This document shows, in pieces, positions 1 through 11,202 of a stretch of DNA of 64,000 nt. The DNA is taken from contig CM073327.1 in NCBI GenBank assembly GCA_037043015.1, positions 4,818,727 through 4,882,726 on the forward strand, read 5' to 3'. The position numbers were made by a program, and so were the translations under genes. The DNA comes from Bryum argenteum. Lineage: Eukaryota > Streptophyta > Bryopsida > Bryales > Bryaceae. The stretch's first letter is position 1; each line of letters begins with the position of its first letter. The notes below the pieces were generated by a model. It made no database searches and was not told the DNA's origin. It saw only the letters and a program-made list of their open reading frames with translations.

Positions 1-2550
1 CCGTTCCTTGTCACTGGAAATTTTCCCGGTTCATCGAATCCGGTGTATGAAGGCATTCGTTGGAGAAAATTGGAGCTGCACGGGTTGCTGAAAAAGCGAG
101 TGGTGACTGTGCAGTGAATGCGAGAGTGTTGTCGAAGCAGCCGCACGAGTACCTTCGCATGGAAGATCTACCCAAGGCATGGGACTGGCGAAACGTTAAT
201 GGTATGTAGTAAATACTCGTGGGGTGCTTGAATGCTGTCTTTTGCAAGATCATATCCGTATTAAGAAACCCTGTTTGTGATGATCTTTACAGGGACGAGC
301 TACGCAACTCGTGAGTTGAACCAGCATATTCCCGTCTACTGCGGTAATTTCAAAACCTTGACCTCAATCTCCTTACTTTTTTGCTCTCCTTACCATTTTC
401 ATTTAAAGATTTATTTGTCACGACCTTAAAATGACTCGTGAACCTTCGATTGCATCGGACAGGATCGTGCTGGGCGCATGCAGCTTTGAGTTCGTTGGCA
501 GATCGTCACAAGATCCTTCGCAAAGCTCAATGGCCTGACATTCAGTATTCTGTGCAAGTGTGAGCACTCTTACATCGTCAACTCATGAATTTGAAAGATG
601 AAAGATCTCACCCTATGTTAAATTTCAAAACACACCATCAAAACACATCCAGAATTCCATAAATATGGCGATATCCCAATCACCACCGCACTGTAATATC
701 ACATTCTTTTTCTGGAGGGCTGTCCTGAAACATTGTGGCTCAAAATTCACATATCTCCAATCACTCTGTTCGTAACCTTCCAACCCACCCTAAACTGCCT
801 GTATGCGAAAAGGATTGGGCAGAGAAAGGATCAATCTTAACAATGATGAATTGAAATCACGAACAGGGTACTGAACTGCGCGACTGAGATTGCGGGAAGC
901 TGCCACGGCGGTGATCCCATGGGCGTCTTCCAATTCATGCACGACCGTGGCCTGCCCGAAGACACCTGCCAGGTAATTAAACCCGGCCCCATGATTCCTA
1001 TCACGATACTCATTTGTGTTTCTCACAAATCTATAACGGCAAAGGTTCTGTTGGTTTGACAAAGATCTCATTTGCATGCAGCTTTACAGGGCACGAGACG
1101 ATGAATGCACACCGATCAACATATGCCGCAACTGCGTGCCCCCAGTGGGCAACTTCGACAGCTGCACGGCAGTATCGGACTATCCCGTCCACTTCGTCGC
1201 CGAGTATGGCCGAGTGAACGGAGAGAAGAACATGGTGAGTACCGCACATTCAATCTCTTGTTTCTTCAGAGAATGATACCTTTCGTGGTGATAGTTCTAA
1301 CTATCATGGTGGCCCGGGCAGATGGCGGAGATTTACGAGAGGGGTCCAATCGCCTGTTCGATCGACTCCACGCTGCTGCACTCGTACACCGGTGGCATTC
1401 TTATCAACACGTAAGCTCTATCAACTTCGAAACGTGCTAGTCCTCAGTGTACAAGTACCGTGAGGGAAAAGGTGAAAAGAACCCTAAGAAAGGGAGTGCA
1501 ATAGAAAACCCTGAAATCCGATGCAAACAATCAGTCAAAGGACAAATTAAGCTAAGTCTAAATAACCAGAAAGAAGAGATTGCGTTCTGTTATTCAGAAC
1601 TTTCCACTCTAACGGCGTACCTTTTGCATAATGAATGAGTCAGCGAGTAAATGGACACAGCAAGCTTTTCTTGTTTACTGAGGAGTTTTGCGGCTAATAT
1701 CTGACATTGTAATACGAATGCTGCAATATTATTGTGAAAAGTTGGCCGTAGTAAGTAATGCAGCATGTGTTGGGGCTGTTGGCAGGGATGAAGCTCATCA
1801 CGACCACGTAGTAAGCGTGGCTGGGTGGGGCGAAGAGAATGGCATCAAGTATTGGATCATTCGAAACTCCTGGGTATGAATCATGTCTCACTTCCCTTTT
1901 GAAATGAATAACATTCTGTATGTCCAGATCACACACTTTGTATGTTACTGTAAATTCTGAGATCATTCTGTAAAATCCATATTGTTAGTCACTTGCCTAT
2001 CATCTGCAGGGTTGTCGTCTTATTAGACAAAACTCCTATTCATTTGTCAAACACAATTTAGATGAGGTGTACATTAAGACATTTTCAATGTATCGAATGT
2101 ACATCTTATGTGAAATTGCGTTTGACAAATGAATAGGAATTTTGTTTGATAAGACAACACTGATCATGTGATGTTTTGTGAGTATCAGTTTGCATGCTAA
2201 AAGCGACTGGACTAAAGCGACTGGACATTCATACTCGTTGGTAGAGTAGCCTTAAAGTAGACTAAGAATTTGCAGATGATAGCATAGTTACTGTCACCGA
2301 CAGTGCTTATGTGAGATTGATTCAGTGTTTTTTGCATTTAGTGTGACAATTTTTACCGACAATCATTGAGTTTGTTTGATTGTTTGATTGTTTGATTGTT
2401 GGAGTGCTGCAGGGGACGTACTGGGGTGAAGGTGGATGGTTCCGATTGATACGAGGAGTGGACTCTCTCAACATCGAGGAGTTTTGCTCATGGGCTGTGC
2501 CCAAGGACGCCGGCCTCTGCTGGTCCGCCCAAGGCTCCATCAAATGCTGA
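1..2550 (+). CDS. Cathepsin X/Z-like cysteine protease (5' end missing)
   Basis: Papain-family (C1A) lysosomal/vacuolar cysteine protease of the cathepsin X type, which removes C-terminal residues. Exons by frame and splice sites: up to 201, 293-343, 463-559, 867-972, 1082-1234, 1322-1410, 1786-1873, 2413-2550 (stop TGA). The mature N-terminus reads [12 protein letters not shown]. It is followed by [14 protein letters not shown], which holds the HIP mini-loop insertion characteristic of cathepsin X just before the catalytic Cys. The catalytic His is in [10 protein letters not shown] and the Asn in IIRNSW (exon 7). The last exon ends in a Cys-rich tail, [14 protein letters not shown]. Most of the propeptide and any signal peptide lie upstream of the window; only a proregion stretch ending in KQPHEYL is visible. 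No internal stop or frameshift is seen, so the gene looks functional. Seen: motifs and splice sites. Known: the HIP loop marks the family. Vacuolar location is inferred. Confidence 0.9.
2011..2158. mobile_element. Fold-back MITE in last cathepsin intron
   Basis: A 148-bp imperfect palindrome in the last intron of the protease gene. The left arm starts GTTGTCGTCTTATTAGACAA and the right arm, reverse-complemented, starts GTTGTCTTATCAAACAAAAT. Both arms share CCTATTCATTTGTCAAAC and end near a TGTACAT core. No clear target-site duplication is visible. Its size and structure fit a MITE, but the superfamily is undetermined. Confidence 0.7.
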
Positions 2551-2582
2551 CTCTCTGAATCAAAAGCCAGCCATTCCCAATG

Positions 2583-2845
2583 CAGGTTTAGGGCGCCATT
2601 GTCAAGGCAGGGATCGGAGCCATTGTCAATGCAAGGAGCCGTTATGAAGGCAAGGAGCCGTTATTAAGGCAGGGAGCCATTATTAAGGCAGGGAGCCATT
2701 ATCAATGCCGGCAAGGCAGGATCCATTCCCGATGCAAGGAGCCATTGTCGTTGCCAGGATCCATTCCCAATGCAAGGAGCCGTTGTCGATGCCAGGATCC
2801 ATTGTCAATGCAAGGAGCCGTTATCAAGGCAAGGAGTTATTCTTG
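2583..2845. repeat. Minisatellite, about 19-22 bp units
   Basis: Imperfect tandem units built on AAGGCAGGGAGCCATTAT and the variant AATGCAAGGAGCCGTTGTC begin about 30 bp after the protease stop codon, so they probably fall in its 3' UTR. Unit length and sequence drift across roughly a dozen copies. Confidence 0.8.
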
Positions 2846-2920
2846 TTGCTGTGGACATACAGCTTGGTCACCTTCACTACATTCACCGAACTTTCGATCG
2901 TATATAACAAGGTACTAAGC

Positions 2921-2929
2921 TATATATAT

Positions 2930-3003
<74 letters not shown>
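2921..3003. repeat. TA dinucleotide microsatellite
   Basis: About 80 bp of nearly pure (TA)n with two interruptions. The adjacent open frames are low-complexity translations of this repeat, not genes. Confidence 0.95.
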
Positions 3004-3005
<2 letters not shown>

Positions 3006-4557
3006 TGACTATGTATGGAAAGGGTTGTGTATTAATATGTGTATTATAGCTTGGTGGTATTGAGGATGGGTTTGTAGTGGAGGTGTGGTTGGAGGGACGG
3101 ATTCTTTTTATTGATGGTCATACTTTGGTAACTAGAAGATTACTATTGTTCTTGTATAAACGTTTTACATTATTAATTTTCTATCCCATTTTTGTATCAG
3201 TTTATGCATAAGATTATAAATAATTTGTAGGTGGAGTCTCTTGTGCTAATATTGGGTGGTGGTTTAGATAGTGTTGTGTGAGTAACTTACATGTCATAGT
3301 TGAGGTTATGTTCTTGACATGACAAATAGTTAGTGTCTATTAAGGTGGAGATACCCATACCCGACAAGTTAAGGCGATTGGCACAGTACCAGTAAGATTA
3401 CAAGCTGGGAGAAATTTTTCGAAGGAAGGGAAATAAGGTTCATGAAGATTGAGCATTTTTGGAATTTTTTTTTGCAAAATTGAAATTATCACTATTTTCT
3501 AAGGTGAAAAGTTGATCCAAATAGGTAACCAACGTGTAGCTTCACCAATAACCGATAACATGAAGAGCAATTCTCGAACACAGTCTACTAATACCTGTGA
3601 TAGGAGATCATTAATTTCAGCTAACATTACTCCCTAGTAACTGGAAATAAGGGAACTAAGCAGTAATCTTCATGCGGGAGCCAGCCTGCGCTGTCAGTCA
3701 ATTTACCAATATTAAAAAAAATTGTCCACATTGGGTCATGACTTGTGCAACATTCGGGAAGCCTATATGCTCAGCATGGGGGGCCTCTCGAGTATGGGTA
3801 CCTCCACCTTAACCCCTGAATTTCCTTCTGTTTTGGGGAGTTTGAAACCTCAAAAGTGCAAATCTCTACCTTTGTGCATTCCCAAGAATGTGAATGAGAT
3901 TTTTTGATCTTATATAGAAAATTAAAACTACGTGGGGCACTACTTAACATCAAATTTTTTGGAGAAAATGGTTGAATACATGATGCCAAGTGAGATTCTA
4001 GTGTAATAGGGCCGCTTTTCACACGGTCAAGCTCCTCTGCAATATTACACCTTCATTTTACATCATGCACATGCACATTTTAAGGTAATTTAGGAATGGG
4101 TTTAATTATTGTGTAACAACTTCGTACATAGGTTTAGAACGTATAGCTTATTATGTCTAACACTTAACGTATAACTAGGATGTGTTATGTGTTTATAACT
4201 TATAATCTATACATGCTAGATATGTTTTACACTATACGTTATAAGTCGTTTTAAATTTATGGAACACGTACATTTGATGAAGTTGTGCACCTTTGTTAGG
4301 CGGGTGTACAAATCTTACATTGGATATTATCTTAGCACTGAATATATTTTATACGTGGTTTATTAATTCAAAAATCGGTTTTCACTTTGCATCCATTACA
4401 GCTACAATTACAACCTACATTTTGAAAGTATGGAGGATCTTCATGTTTTATTCCATGGAGTACTATCGCATAAAATATGATGTGTTGTATCTCCATCCAA
4501 GTTGGTATATCACTACTTTTTTTAGCGATTTTGATGAAGATGTATAAATGATTCATG
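3004..4557. other. AT-rich intergenic DNA, no gene seen
   Basis: No splice-consistent or conserved coding stretch is visible. Near 4100-4270 there are short self-similar AT-rich phrases (variants of AACTTATAATCTATAC), suggesting old repeat decay. Confidence 0.6.
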
Positions 4558-4785
4558 CACCACAAGCCTTGGCTTGGTGGTCAGGGCTTCGGCCCCGAAT
4601 GAGGAGGTCGTGGGTTCTATTCCCCATGCCGGCGTGGTGCTCGCCAATATAGTTCACCCAACAATTGTGGGGGGTCCTTAGACCTTGTTGTATGGGTACC
4701 TCAAAGTCCTTTGGGAGGATACTATATCAGGTATCCTCAAGGCACTTGTAACTAGCTAGAAACTAGCGTAGTTTTAGTGTCCACT
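4558..4785 (+). mobile_element. tRNA-derived SINE, copy 1 (3'-truncated)
   Basis: Same family as the intact copy at 21220-21581. It carries a pol III A-box-like TGGCTTGGTGG and a B-box-like GGGTTCTATTCC at tRNA-like spacing, then the shared body through GAAACTAGCGTAG. Similarity stops near GTGTCCAC, where the intact copy continues, so this copy lacks the 3' third and the TCTA tail. Confidence 0.8.
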
Positions 4786-4894
4786 TTTTGCAGTCTCCCG
4801 CACCTTACACACTTTTTCATGTCATTGTAGAACTGAACTATCCCATAAACAAACTCTACATCTTACCAACATCCATATTTGAAATACTACTTAG

Positions 4895-4934
<40 letters not shown>
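4895..4934. repeat. Poly(A) tract of 40 A
   Basis: An uninterrupted run of about 40 A on the + strand, about 110 bp after the truncated SINE. It could be the tail of a retroposed sequence, but no source ORF precedes it, so origin is open. Confidence 0.85.
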
Positions 4935-4936
<2 letters not shown>

Positions 4937-5441
4937 GTTGGGAGGACTTTATACATTACTATTGGTTATGTGCTTTTATTCTAATGTGATTAAATTATCA
5001 AAAGGATATTACAGAAAGGGTATACGTCAAGCAGTAAAAATTGAGCCATAATAGGAAGAAATAAAATTATGCTCCAACATCAAACTTCTAAAATTTGGAG
5101 TGATTGCCAACCACCACATAAATATAAATCTAGATTTATAAAAGAGGCTTATGACCACCTTCTATTTTGGCAAAATGGCCTCGAGGCCTTTATGCATGGA
5201 AGAAACCACTATGATGCTAATCTTATTGTAATAAATGCTCTAGTAAATAAGTATAGTATTTCCACCCAACTTAATAATTCATTCTATCAAGATTTCTATC
5301 AAGCTTAGTGGAAATAAGACACTTGTAGTGGAAATACTAGCTTAGAGCCCAATGAAAATACCCACACTTTTTGTTACTATAGTCGTGCCTCATGTTATCT
5401 GGTTAGAAGATTTCATAATCTCATGTTCCAAGAAATGCATG
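4935..5441. other. Intergenic, no gene seen
   Basis: Open frames of 70-90 codons occur here but show no conserved motif, plausible start context or splice structure. AT-rich spacer between two SINE copies. Confidence 0.5.
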
Positions 5442-5612
5442 CACCAGAAGCCTTGGCTTGATGGTTAGGGTCCATGGCTCCCAATGAGGAGGTCGTGAGT
5501 CCTACACCCTGTGCCGGCGTGGTGCTCACTATCATAGTCTACCCAAGTATGGTAGGGGGTTCGTGGACCTTGTTGTATGGGTACCTCAAAGCCTTTTGGA
5601 GGGGTACCAAGT
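5442..5612 (+). mobile_element. tRNA-derived SINE, copy 2 (truncated, diverged)
   Basis: Begins ACCAGAAGCCTTGGCTTG and keeps the A-box-like and B-box-like segments (the latter decayed to GAGTCCTACACCC). The body is similar to the copies at 4558 and 21220 until GGTACCAAG, where the match ends. More diverged than the other copies. Confidence 0.75.
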
Positions 5613-5650
5613 TGAGCCACACCAGTGACTGGGTTAGTAGTCCCGCCATT

Positions 5651-5754
5651 GATCTTCGAGCATACATACAAGGTGGGTTAGTAGTCCCCCCATTGATCCC
5701 GCCATTGATCTTCGAGCATACATACAAGGTGGGTTAGTAGTCCCACCATTAACC
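5651..5754. repeat. Tandem 56-bp duplication; third copy at 6727-6775
   Basis: The phrase GATCTTCGAGCATACATACA followed by AGGTGGGTTAGTAGTCCC occurs at 5651 and 5707 (period 56) and again at 6727, about 1 kb away. The outer copies bracket the 5755-6726 segment in direct orientation. Confidence 0.85.
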
Positions 5755-6726
5755 CCTAAACCCCGGAGCCTATTTTTAGCAGAAAAGCACATTTCCATAG
5801 AAAATCGTCATAGATGAAAATCAAGAGAAGGTATTAAGATCTCAACCGTACAAACTTGTAACAGACTTATCGAAGATCATGTGGACCAAAATTTGAGTCA
5901 TGAGGCCTTATAGATCGGGAGATCATAACATATTAATATCAAAATCAAACTGCAAAATTTCATCATTTTCACTTTGAGGTGGAAATGCTACCAATATACC
6001 TATTGCAATGAAAAAATCACCAACTAGAAAGATGTTCACCTTCATCTTAATAAGTCCTTTACCCAACAAAAATTCATCAAAAAAAAATTCTTGGCTCAAA
6101 TAAAAGCCATGCAATGGTAAAAATTACCAAACATTTTACAAAGGAATAATAGTCCAAAACTAGACCCTTTGCATTCAATTTCATGCCTTATCTTCAAAAC
6201 ATCTTCGATCTTGTCAAGGTTTCTACCACTTAGACTAGACTCTAATTGGAGGCCATCCCAAGAAAGTAAGTTGAAATCCAACAGTGAATGAGGGAGATAT
6301 AGCTCCTCAAATATCATCCATTTTCTCACTTTTTCTGTTGACAAAACATCATTGCAAATCCGATAGCAAAATCATTTGGATCAAAAAACTTCTCACTACA
6401 AAGTTGTTAAGAATCACCTTAAGATCATGACCATGAAAGAAAAAATTCATGAAAAACTATTTTTAATTTCACATAATTGGCTTGCAATGGTAATACATGC
6501 CCCATGCTTGGAAACCCAAAAACAAGAGTTGTCTTCACTAAAGTGCATTCCATTAATTCATACTTTATCGTATGGGCTTGAAAATTTTACAACACAAACT
6601 AGACTTGATTTGGAACCTAATCCAAGTGATTTCATCGAAAAAGGACCTCGGATGAAGAAGATATGGCTCTTCAAAGTTTCTGATGTACATCCAAAATGTC
6701 GTTTTGCGTTAAAGGGTTAATCTGCA
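5755..6726. other. Segment bracketed by direct repeats; degenerate ORFs
   Basis: Several 60-115 codon frames occur on both strands (for example + 6376-6720 and - 6096-6344). None has a recognisable domain. The segment lies between direct repeats and may be a decayed mobile element, but no protease, reverse transcriptase or transposase motif is visible. Confidence 0.4.
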
Positions 6727-6775
6727 ATCTTCGAGCATACATACAAGGTGGGTTAGTAATCCCGCCATTGATCTC

Positions 6776-7249
6776 CGGGCATACACACAGGGATAGGTCG
6801 AACAAACACTCTATTCAAGCGGGCCTTCAAATAAGTTGAAGTTTCTCTTCTTCTTTCCAAGAAATGCTTGAACCAACTTTTGACTTTACATAGAATATCC
6901 AAATCACTCATACCTCTAATACTTTCCCACGTGCAACAATTGGAATAATAGGAGAGGAAAATTCTCCATGGCCACTTGGCCAGTAAGCGTGTTAGAAATT
7001 GGGATATGAACATGGAGCTGCAGCACTTTCCAAGCAAAAAATGGATCAATTTGCTCATAACGGTAGCACCTTGTAAGGTGCCTTTGTGACTCTTTCTCAA
7101 TATCCGGATTCCTGGGTGGGCACCTGATTCCTAAATTTGGCAACTTATAACTAGTTCAAGGGAGGAGGCTCCGACTATGCTAAGCACGAGGTTGCTAAGC
7201 AAATTGAGGAGAGAGAGGTCAATGGCATCCATTTCGGAAAATGTGTCAA
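6776..7249. other. Degenerate ORF region, no gene assigned
   Basis: Overlapping minus-strand frames at 6753-7100 and 6916-7143 (115 and 75 codons) are the only long ones. They have no recognisable motif. Possibly the tail of a decayed repeat. Confidence 0.35.
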
Positions 7250-7795
7250 TTTATGGTTTGTAGATTGGATCATTCTCAAATTTATGTTTTTTATGGTAAG
7301 TGGTTGAGAAATCGCTCAAATTGGTATGTTAAATGGGGAGTTCCAATAAGGATCAAATTTGGAGAATGTGCAAGCTATGTTGAAGTTTGGAGCAATTGGA
7401 ATCAAAACTTTTGGCGGTTTAGTCTCAGAAAATCTTAGAAAGAATTTTTGCCGGGCTTAATTGTTTTTGGTTTAATTCTGCCGGGCTTCGGCTCTGGCTC
7501 TTGTATGTGTTTAACTTCGGTAAAGCATATATTTTCCAAGAAAAAATAAAATAAAATCAAAACTTAGTTTTTGGATTGGTATTGAATTAGTTATAAGTTT
7601 TATAAATTTATGGTATGTAGAGTGAATCATTCTCACTTTTATATTTTGGGATTTATGGTAAGTGGTTGAGAAACCGCTGAAATGGGCATGTTAAATGGGG
7701 AGTTCCGATGAGAATCAAATTTGGAGAATGTGCAAACTATGTTGAAGATTGGAATAAAATCTTTTTGGATTACTATTGAATTAGTTATGAATTTT
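7250..7795 (+). repeat. Two-copy direct repeat, period about 357 bp
   Basis: A 190-bp unit starts at 7250 (TTTATGGTTTGTAGATTGG) and is repeated at 7607 (TTTATGGTATGTAGAGTGA). Both copies share TGGTAAGTGGTTGAGAAA, TTAAATGGGGAGTTCC and TTTGGAGAATGTGCAA. The copies are about 85% similar by eye. No coding potential is conserved between them. Confidence 0.8.
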
Positions 7796-8948
7796 GGAAG
7801 GGGAACTCAACCTGAAATTTGATGTACAATGAGGTTACATTGAAATTCAAAGTTGGAAGCTAGAATGTACATCATGCTTGGATTGGTCTAGTGAGTGGTT
7901 TGTGGTGGTGTGTGGGTTTTGAACCACTTATTATATATATAATTGTATGAATTGTGAAAATAGAATCTATAAATGTTTTAAAGAACTAGTTCAAACTATA
8001 TACCATGAGAACATTTGAAACTCAAAATTAGATTTACTTAGATAGGTTTTACCTTCAATGTCTGCCAACCACGGTCTATTGTATGAGAGTAGCCCTCTCA
8101 CTTGAGTGGCATGGCTCTCCACCATCACTTGGCACCTTTCAGTGAGCTAGGTTGAGTACCCTCTCCCAACCTCCTTATATCTCTCTCTACCACCCCAAGT
8201 CTTCTTGAAAAACATAAACAGTTGTAGACTCTTTAGGCATATAATGTCATGGACTGGATGTATTGTTGACATTCAATAATACTATGACTATTTCAAAAAA
8301 GAAAAAAACTCAAAATTAAAAGTTATAGTGTACTTCCTACTTTGTATGTGCCCAATGAGCAAGGTTAAACATGTGTGCATTTTGAGTCTCACCTACCTTA
8401 CATGTGTGCTATTGACAACCTCTATACAACAACATGATCAATAATAAAGCATGTCAATTGCTTCAATACTAAATTCTTGATGAGTATAGAATAGTATTGC
8501 ATAAAGACTTTAAACCAAAAGAATCTATGCATTGCACCAACTTTGATAATAGGAAGCTCGCAAACTACCTTAGTTCATTCAATATAACCATCTCAAGAAA
8601 CACACATGCAACATGTGCTTATCATCAACTTTGGGTGTGACTTATATCCATTTTTCAAAAGATTCTTTGTGAGACCCATGTACTTTGTACCACAATTCAC
8701 ACGTGTCTAACAAACATCATAGAAACATAGCCCAATCACTTTCAAGCCTTTAGGAAAGATCAACTACCTCACATTGTGCATATTATTTTTTGAATATTTT
8801 TTAACATACATCAAATACAGGTTGTCGAGATGGAAGAATATGTTACAGAACATGCCAGTCTCTCAAAAGAAGAAGAAGAACTCCAACCCTATTACAGGCA
8901 AACGTGTATAAGGTGTCCGTTCAACCTATCCTTGGATACTTGGAGGCC
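7796..8948. other. Intergenic AT-rich, no gene seen
   Basis: No conserved or spliced coding structure seen. The last 130 bp contain a phrase (GGTGTCCGTTCAACCTATCC) with a relative near 25977 (TCCGTTCCACCTACCC), hinting at another dispersed repeat. Confidence 0.5.
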
Positions 8949-9273
8949 TATGGTAGAGCAGCCAAAAATGGCGCAGTGCCGAAAATGGAGCCCTAGTAAT
9001 CTTCACTGTCACGTACATAATAGCTTCTCCTTACAATAGTACCATGTACACTCTGCAAAGATTGTAGGGCGTCACTTTAGGGCACCATTTTAGGAACACC
9101 TATATTTCCATCTTTAAAAATTCATTACTCACTGTAGAAGAGTCGAAAAATGATGATTCCACTTGCTCTAGTTTTCTACTAATTTTCCCCATGCACCAAA
9201 ATTGCGTGCACTCGCAACATTCCAGTAGATTTTCTGTGCTGAAAATTGCGCCATTATAGGACACCTTACCATA
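8949..9273. mobile_element. MITE copy 1, TA target duplication
   Basis: 325 bp including flanking TA dinucleotides. The left end reads TGGTAGAGCAGCCAAAAATG. The right end, reverse-complemented, reads TGGTAAGGTGTCCTATAATG, so the ends form imperfect terminal inverted repeats reaching a shared AATGGCGCA. A close copy is at 16981-17304. The TA duplication and size fit Stowaway/Tc1-mariner MITEs. Confidence 0.8.
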
Positions 9274-10945
9274 ACTGATACTTGAGAGAAGCAGTTGAAG
9301 CTTATCCTGACAGTAGTCCTGCCAAAGGCCTTTTGGCAACTTACAGAAATATCGGCAAATTTCTCATGTTTGCTCTGACATGCCGGGTAGTCCCCACCTC
9401 TGCATTTTTGTATTACCTTTTTCTCAAGTACGGACGGAGAATTCAAATATCTTTAGACTTGAAGAAGATTTTCTGACTACAAGTGATAATATCAACTTCA
9501 AAAGCAAGTGAATTGTACATACATTTCATTGAAAATTGCTCCTTCAAAAAGTAGATTTTGAGACATGAAAAACGTGAAGTTTGACCCCTAAATTTCCTTG
9601 ATGCAAATCGGTGTAAGTCATGAAATTTGACTAAGCTCAAAGAAATCTCAATCTAAACATCATTTAAAAGATTCAACCATAAGATCTTAAAGTTCACTTG
9701 ACATTCTTCTCACATGCCAAATTAGAACCGTTCATTCTTCCTCATTTGTGAGATTACAATGGTCAAAGTTGGCTGAGTTTTTCAACCTCCAAAACCCGTT
9801 ACGGGGTTTAAGGAAAGTGAGGGGTTAACATGTTGACGTTCAACAACACTCTGGTTTTGAATGGTGTGAATTGCTTGTGGCATAAGATCTACAGTCTTCA
9901 TTTTATAAACTTACACTTCATGCATGCAATTCTACTGAACCTCAATTTTGTTAAAATGGCACTATGCCATGTGCCATTTTGTCACACCAAATCTCACATG
10001 GAATGTTATATTCTGTAATATTACAACTTTTTAATAATATCAATCCTTTATATACATTGTCACTCATTTTCCATAATTTCACCTTCAGATTATGTTATAT
10101 CACATGGTTTTTGAACTGCAATTCAGAAAGTTGAGGTGTGCCATTTTAGCGGCATAACGCCATAATTTTAATGGAATTGGGGATACTGTTGATGAACATT
10201 ACTGTTTCAAGTTGACATGTTGATTTCCTTTCGACACTTCTATGTTATGTTAGCTCCATACTCGTTCCTTTGAGCCTCCTCCATGTGCCATCCATTTCAA
10301 TACATTTTGTCTCAACTCGCACAAGGATCAAAGATTTCACTGATGTTTTCACTCCCGAGAAATGAGAGGCTCATCTTTCTATGCACAGACGGAGCGCAAA
10401 GAATCAGTCCTTTTGAGGAGGAGGAGACACACTCCATGGTCAGCGCACTACTCTAATAATGTTGAGTAGTGCCGTATTTGACCCCACAAAATAGTGTGAG
10501 AAATAGTGTTAAGCTTATTTCGTGGAAAAAGTGTGAGTTCCTGAAATAGAATCTTGACTGAGCAAAATAGTTAATCCGTTATGGGAGGATATCAACCATG
10601 AGATAATCTAGCATGCAGTTGACCAGATTTGAGATAACCAGTGGACTAGTGGCGCAAGTATATCGCAAATCTAGTGTACTGTTAGATTATTCAAGATATG
10701 CACCAAGAGTGCCAGAATGTAGTCACCACCACTTGGTTAATGACAGAGGGTTCTTACCAAATACCTGCCTGATTCTCATGGAGACTAATCAAAGTCTGAG
10801 TCTGTAGCCGACTGGTAGCTGAAAGTCTGTTCCAAGCGTGCACCGCGTTTCAAAACGCCGTCCCGAATTGGGCACGCGCTACACGTTCCAACCAGCTTTC
10901 AGTTCGATCTGTGCGGGACACTGAGTTACTTGCTGCCGCTTTGAG
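9274..10945. other. Intergenic DNA upstream of the oxidase gene
   Basis: No supportable gene. AT-rich up to about 10.6 kb, then GC rises toward the oxidase promoter. Confidence 0.5.
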
Positions 10946-10953
10946 TATATAAA
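10946..10953 (+). promoter_or_regulatory. TATA box candidate of oxidase gene 1
   Basis: TATATAAA in a GC-richer context, about 250 bp upstream of the oxidase start codon. Position and sequence fit a core promoter. The transcription start is inferred about 30 bp downstream. Confidence 0.5.
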
Positions 10954-11037
10954 TCATCTGTTGCCGGTACTGGATGCTACCTACAGCATGAATCTTACGT
11001 AATCTCGGTATGCATGAGTCTTAGCTACATCAACTTG

Positions 11038-11182
11038 CTCGCTCTCGCCAGTTGAGCGTAGCTGATCGAGCTTCTGCAGGTACGTCGAGCTCGGAGAGCT
11101 GGCTGGTAGATTTTGAGGTGCGGCGGCTCGCTTTAGCCAGTTGAGCGGAGCTGGTGTACATCTAGCTCGAGCTGGCTGGTGA
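11038..11182 (+). repeat. Imperfect duplication in oxidase 5' leader
   Basis: Two related blocks contain GCCAGTTGAGCG followed by TAGCTGATCGAGC or GAGCTGGTGTAC, and each ends with GAGCTGGCTGGT (11038-11112 and 11129-11182). They lie just before the start codon and would be in the 5' UTR. Confidence 0.6.
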
Positions 11183-11202
11183 ATTGTGAGCTAGCTGCGG
11201 CG

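Noticed and set aside
2705-3049. 114-aa ORF
   Set aside because: Composed of the 3' minisatellite and the TA microsatellite; translation is low-complexity (IYIYIY).
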